DNA from: Onchidella celtica
Lineage: Eukaryota; Mollusca; Gastropoda; Systellommatophora; Onchidiidae
DNA: 64,000 nt
Reading direction: 5' to 3'
NCBI GenBank assembly: GCA_963931925.1
Contig: OZ007579.1
Span: 29,754,477 to 29,818,476 of the forward strand
Shown: piece after piece, positions 60,052 through 64,000 of the stretch
Layout: each line of letters starts with the position of its first letter
Numbering within the stretch: the first letter of the stretch is position 1
Program-made: the position numbers and the translations under genes
The notes under the pieces: generated by a model
Seen by the model: the letters and a program-made list of their open reading frames with translations, nothing else
Database searches by the model: none
Told to the model about the DNA's origin: nothing

Positions 60052-60574
60052 AGTAACCATTTATTTCCACAAATTGAAGCTCTGGCAGTTCAAAGTATGT
60101 CAGAAAACAGAAAATAACGTTAGAAATTCCAATTCATTTGGTTGCAAAATATAGAGTGGACTTCTTACATCAAACCGAAATGGGGTTATTTCAAGATAAA
60201 ATGAAGTTCTGGAGCACATACACTTACATCTTCATAATTATAAAGGTAGTCGAGCCTCAAAGAAATCATGAAATGCGTTTTAAACGCTGAGCCTGAAATT
60301 CTACAAAGTATCATAATACGCGTAGAAAGACGTAAAGGTGTAACTGGGCATATTGTGAAAGATCATGAATTTCGCTACATTTTTTAATACTTTCGTTGAC
60401 TTTGAGCATCAGCTGTGTTGAACAGAAGAAAGTGTTCCAACATTTTAAGACGGAACAGAAGGCGCATTTTCTTCGAGTAGAATTGAAAAGTATGACAGGA
60501 AATTTCTCTGTGGGCCTCAGTGTACATATTGGTGATCGAAACTCAACTATAAATACAAAATTCAGGACTGCACC
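60052..60574. other. Noncoding sequence
   Basis: AT-rich, nothing recognised. Confidence 0.4.
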
Positions 60575-60850
60575 AGATACTCTTTAAGGGTGTTGGCTGG
60601 TATTTGAAAGTCTACATCCTAATGTATTTGGAATGAATGAGCAGGTTGATAACAATGATAAGTCTTTGACATTTAGGCCACAGATTTACCATGTCCGCTG
60701 ATTGATACTTCACAAAGGGGAAAATGCGGAATGTTTTTCATAGCACCATGTTTGAAGTCCTGACCTCATGCGTTTATATGACCCATTAAAAACTTGATAT
60801 TTCACGAAATGCCGTCAGATTTGATAAGCATTCCCAGAACTTTGTGTATT
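60575..60850. repeat. Duplicated segment S, copy 2
   Basis: Long colinear match in the same orientation to 54,598-54,895, including ACTCTTTAAGGGTGTTGGCT and ACTTGATATTTCACGAAATG. The two copies bracket the minus-strand LINE. Confidence 0.8.
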
Positions 60851-61134
60851 CCTCTAGTCAGAGTGGGGCCAACTAGTTCATTGAAAACCAGGGTCGGTCT
60901 TAGTCGTAGAAGCTGTGGGGCTCAGTAATGATTCTTGATGTTGTTTTCTCTGTAAAATCTGCAATATGATGTTACGCGTATGTTACAATATGTTGCTGTG
61001 TGTTGCAAGACTAGCGATGGGGCCTTCTATGGAGTGATGCCACATTAGAAGCATTTGGTCCAACTGGCTTAAAGCCGGGCCTAGAAACCCTGTATGTTGC
61101 AAAGCCGCGGGTAAAAAAAAAAAAAAGAACACAG
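60851..61134. other. Noncoding sequence
   Basis: Nothing recognised; an A run at 61,114-61,127 abuts repeat C. Confidence 0.4.
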
Positions 61135-61265
61135 GAACGATAAAACTATTCCTTACGAGAGGCTTTGCCACATGCAACTATTTTTTTGGGCCATATTTTG
61201 ACTTTGCTTCAAACCTTGCTACGCCCCACAGATTTTATGATATTTAGCGAGACAGATTTGTCTTA
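61135..61265. repeat. Dispersed repeat C, copy 5
   Basis: TTCCTTACGAGAGGCTTTGC, ACATGCAACTATTTTT, CATATTTTGACTTTGC, CCTTGCTACGCCCCACAG and TTTTATGATATTTAGCGAG follow the order of 44,588-44,760. Confidence 0.55.
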
Positions 61266-61269
61266 GTTT

Positions 61270-61560
61270 TACTAGTTCATGGGGACACCAGTTGGTCCAG
61301 AAGCCAGGGGATCGCCTCTTATGGCGAAGATACTGGGTTCGATTCCCAGTCGGGTAGGACTGTTGAAATTTTTGAGGAAACATTCCTGTTCCTGGTCCTA
61401 TGGTAGATAGGATTCAGCACCTAGTCTTCTCTGATACGAACGAAAAACTCGGAGGACCAATGTGCACGTTGCGCAAGTTAACAATACCTAGGCAGTTGGA
61501 AATCGTGAAGAGCAGAACCAACAAGCCCGCTGCCCGGGCAAATTAATAATTAAAAAAAAA
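61270..61560 (+). mobile_element. tRNA-derived SINE, copy 3 (full length)
   Basis: Head with A-box-like AGTTGGTCCAGAAGCC and B box GGGTTCGATTCCCAG; body with CCTGTTCCTGGTCCTATGG, CACCTAGTCTTCTC, GTGCACGTTGCGC and GAAGAGCAG; then GCTGCCCGGGCAAATTAATA and poly(A). It is the best copy of the family also seen at 3112-3384 and 53,808-53,960. Confidence 0.8.
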
Positions 61561-61655
61561 AAAAAACCTGCCACAGAAACCCACCAAAAACATTAACAAG
61601 TAAAAAAAAAAAAAAACCTGCCACAGAAACCCACAAAAACATTAACAAGTAAAAA
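61551..61655 (+). repeat. 50-bp tandem duplication of the SINE tail
   Basis: Poly(A) followed by CCTGCCACAGAAACCCAC and AAAAACATTAACAAGT occurs twice, 50 bases apart (CCTG at 61,567 and 61,617). Confidence 0.85.
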
Positions 61656-62974
61656 AAAAAACAAAAGAAGAAAAGTGAGAAGTGTAAATGCCAAAACCTA
61701 TTAAAAATTAGACATAAAACCAATCAGTCTCACTAGTGTCGCAAGGTCCCATTATTTTTCACTCTATAGTCCACAAAATCGAGACAAATTAGATTTGCTG
61801 AGTGAGCTTGGGAACTTACATCCATTGATACATCATGTAAGTATATATCGAGGGGTGCCTGCAGAAAGATCATAATTATCGTCAGTTTTGTACATTTTAC
61901 AGGAGAGCGATTTGAAAGTTTGACGTGAAGTATCAAATATCTGTTACGACCTTTAAATCCTCATCAATAATTAGGTTAAATAATTCGATAATGGAATTGG
62001 CATCATGTCAAAATGTAGCACTTACCTAGCCTAAACAGAATATGTTAAAAAAAAAAAAAAAGAGAACATCTTGGAGTCAGGGTGTTTGCGCAGGCACCAC
62101 TCGATTATGTTAATCAAGTAGGCCCCTAATGACGTTGATTCACCATGGCCTGCTGAGGTCAAAAAGATTTCCGCCAACAAATACGAGCAGGTTAGGTGGA
62201 ATATTTGTCACACAAATTAATTAGGTTTACCCCATATCTTTGTGACATCAAATTTTTGTGTTAACTAACAGAGTAATTACAGAGTTGTGCAACAAACACT
62301 CCTTCTACGTATTACTCCGTGTTCACACCAGAGATCCTCTTTCGTTAACTTCCTTGCCCCTCACGAACGGGCGAGGTTAATCTTTTATGACTCACTAATA
62401 AGCGTTGGCACCGAAAAGCCGATGTCTGGTGTGAAAGCGGCGTTATGGAGTTTTGAAGTTTTCCTCTTTCCCCCAAGTTAAAGCCTTTGTTGGAAATTCC
62501 ATCACTGAGAGCCTTTGTTAAGAAGTCCAGTTGTTGAAAATAATGATGTTGATAGGAAGGAAATGTTTTGTCTGTGTGAGGCTCAGCTGTTTTCTGCTAA
62601 GCCTTAACGAAATAATTGTTGTGGTTTCTTTATTTCTTTTTCTTTTCTTTACCATGTTTGAACGTGTATTGGTATATTTTATATACCTCACTAAAATTGA
62701 GAACTAAATTGCCATGCAATGCTCCGTCTTTACTCTTCAAGCCCAGTATATCTGTACACACTTTGCCAACATTAAGTTTCGACTACTATAGAAGAATATT
62801 GTGCATTATTTTCCTCCTGTAAAACATTTAATATTCGCTTTATTGTGCAAAATGACATATCTCAAAAGTGTCAAGTAAAATAATGGCTCTACTAATTTGA
62901 GACACACTGCTTTATCTGAGCATTCGAAAGCATTGTCGCTGATTCACTCTGAGTTGCCTGGGCTTCAAAGCGTT
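61656..62974. other. Noncoding sequence
   Basis: AT-rich with an A run at 62,047-62,061. No gene recognised. Confidence 0.4.
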
Positions 62975-63297
62975 AAGATCGTAAAATCCTCTTTAGGAGT
63001 ATGGTGTATCTAAAACCCCCTCAGGAGGTACGATAGAAAGGCATGACGAGAAAACCTCTTTAAAGTATGGTAGCTGTAAGATCCCAGGACGTTCGGGCAG
63101 AAATAATAAAAATACATGGTCATTGGTGAGCATGCACGTGCGTATTTAAAAAAATTTTTAAACTACGGGAAGATGGGCAATGATGTCATTAAGGGATGTC
63201 CGGAATTTCAACAAAAGATCCTCAGAAATAAGATCATTACCAATGTTTTTAATTGCTTCTGGGTCCATTGGACCCACAACGTACGACGAAGGCTAAG
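62975..63297. mobile_element. Decayed piggyBac right-end fragment
   Basis: AAACCCCCTCAGGAGGTACGAT, AGTATGGTAGCTGTAAG, CATTGGTGAGCATGCACGTG, GATGGGCAATGATGTCATT and the end ACAACGTACGACGAAGGCTAA align in order with 31,975-32,277 of the piggyBac element (GGCGATGACGTAATTG; CGACGTACGGCGAGGGTTAA). No transposase or left end is present. Confidence 0.6.
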
Positions 63298-64000
63298 ACC
63301 CAAGAAAGGTACTGGCCTGTGGCGTCAAGAGAACCAAAACCTTTGTCTTCATATTCTTTTTCCAAACACTGCTTTGACGCCACGCGTCAGGGATCGCAAA
63401 CACAAGACTTCAGTGTCACGTTACTAATTATATTCAGTGTCTGAAGGCAGTATGGCCTTGTAACAAATTGTCTGTTCAGTGCAGACGTCATGGTTTTCTT
63501 ATCTAAGAAAATAGAGATAATCTGCCCTAGCACTGAGCTGGCCAAATTAAATGTACTACAAACGTTGTCGCCGTGCAGTAGATGCTTTGGCGTGAGACAG
63601 ACACACACACACACACACACACACACACAGCCACTCACATACACACACAACAAGAAAAAAAACAGAGGAGCGCAACTTTGGTGACGTCAGACGAAGCATA
63701 CCAATTGCAGGGCCAGGGAGTCAGTCAAAGTGGGGATTTGTTTACACAGTGAAGGTTTGGGAAAGTGCCAGGATTGAGATTAGAATTAGAATCAGGATAA
63801 CGTTTGCTTGATTGGCTTCAATAGTTTTTTTCGTTGGCAAAATGGCCAAGGTAAAATTTTTGGGAAATTAGGCAGGACCTGATCATTGAAAGAGAGAAAA
63901 AAGAAAAAGAAAAACATTTAGTGTCATCATTTTTCCAGCCAGAAAATTCTACGGAAAAACCGGCGCGTAAGACTGACGTCAAGTCAGTACATAGGAATGA
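63298..64000. other. Noncoding sequence with (CA)n
   Basis: (AC)n microsatellite at 63,599-63,630 and a weaker CA tract to 63,648. No gene recognised to the end of the window. Confidence 0.5.

Noticed and set aside
59785-60060. ORF1 of the RNase H LINE
   Set aside because: The frame begins outside the target duplication and has no nucleic-acid-binding motif.
61279-61352. tRNA gene on the plus strand
   Set aside because: Same SINE family; acceptor stem does not pair properly.

Overview
The window is eukaryotic, repeat-dense, AT-leaning intergenic or intronic DNA with no complete host protein-coding gene that I can defend. The mix of repeats (APE-type LINEs, a piggyBac element, tRNA-derived SINEs, many foldback elements, very long GATA and CT/GA microsatellites, (TTAGGG)-type telomere units) suggests a marine invertebrate, most likely a mollusc such as a gastropod. 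That assignment is inference from general character; no host gene confirms it.

Layout. 1-28.7 kb: noncoding sequence with short dispersed repeats (foldback MITEs, SINE copies, a possible solo LTR at 9.75-10.4 kb), a 5 x 71 bp minisatellite at 22.8-23.1 kb, and purine or pyrimidine microsatellites. 28,771-32,277: a structurally complete but dead piggyBac-type transposon with TTAA ends, 16-bp perfect terminal inverted repeats and a broken transposase, itself invaded by a tRNA-derived SINE. 32.4-47 kb: more MITEs, three long tetranucleotide arrays, and nested elements. 48,910-53,108: a TTAA-flanked MITE into which a LINE (49,018-52,974) inserted with an 11-bp target-site duplication. 55,507-60,051: a second LINE, minus strand, with RNase H, flanked by a 13-bp direct repeat and broken only by one in-frame TAG. 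60-64 kb: duplicated flank sequence, another SINE copy and a decayed piggyBac end.

How the parts relate. The autonomous classes present (piggyBac, two LINE clades) and the non-autonomous ones (TTAA MITEs, 9-bp-TSD foldbacks, hAT-like MITEs, SINEs) make this a transposon archive in which nesting gives relative ages: the TTAA MITE is older than the LINE in its middle; another TTAA MITE copy at 45 kb is older than the 688-bp TIR element inside it; the piggyBac copy is older than its SINE.

A few short, open, splice-site-bounded stretches (2376-2499, 28593-28709, 44959-44982, 47455-47567 on the plus strand; 19939-20085 on the minus strand) could be exons of one or more genes with very large introns. 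They share phase 1 boundaries, and the last two plus-strand ones would encode a tyrosine-containing tail. They are hypotheses, not annotated genes.
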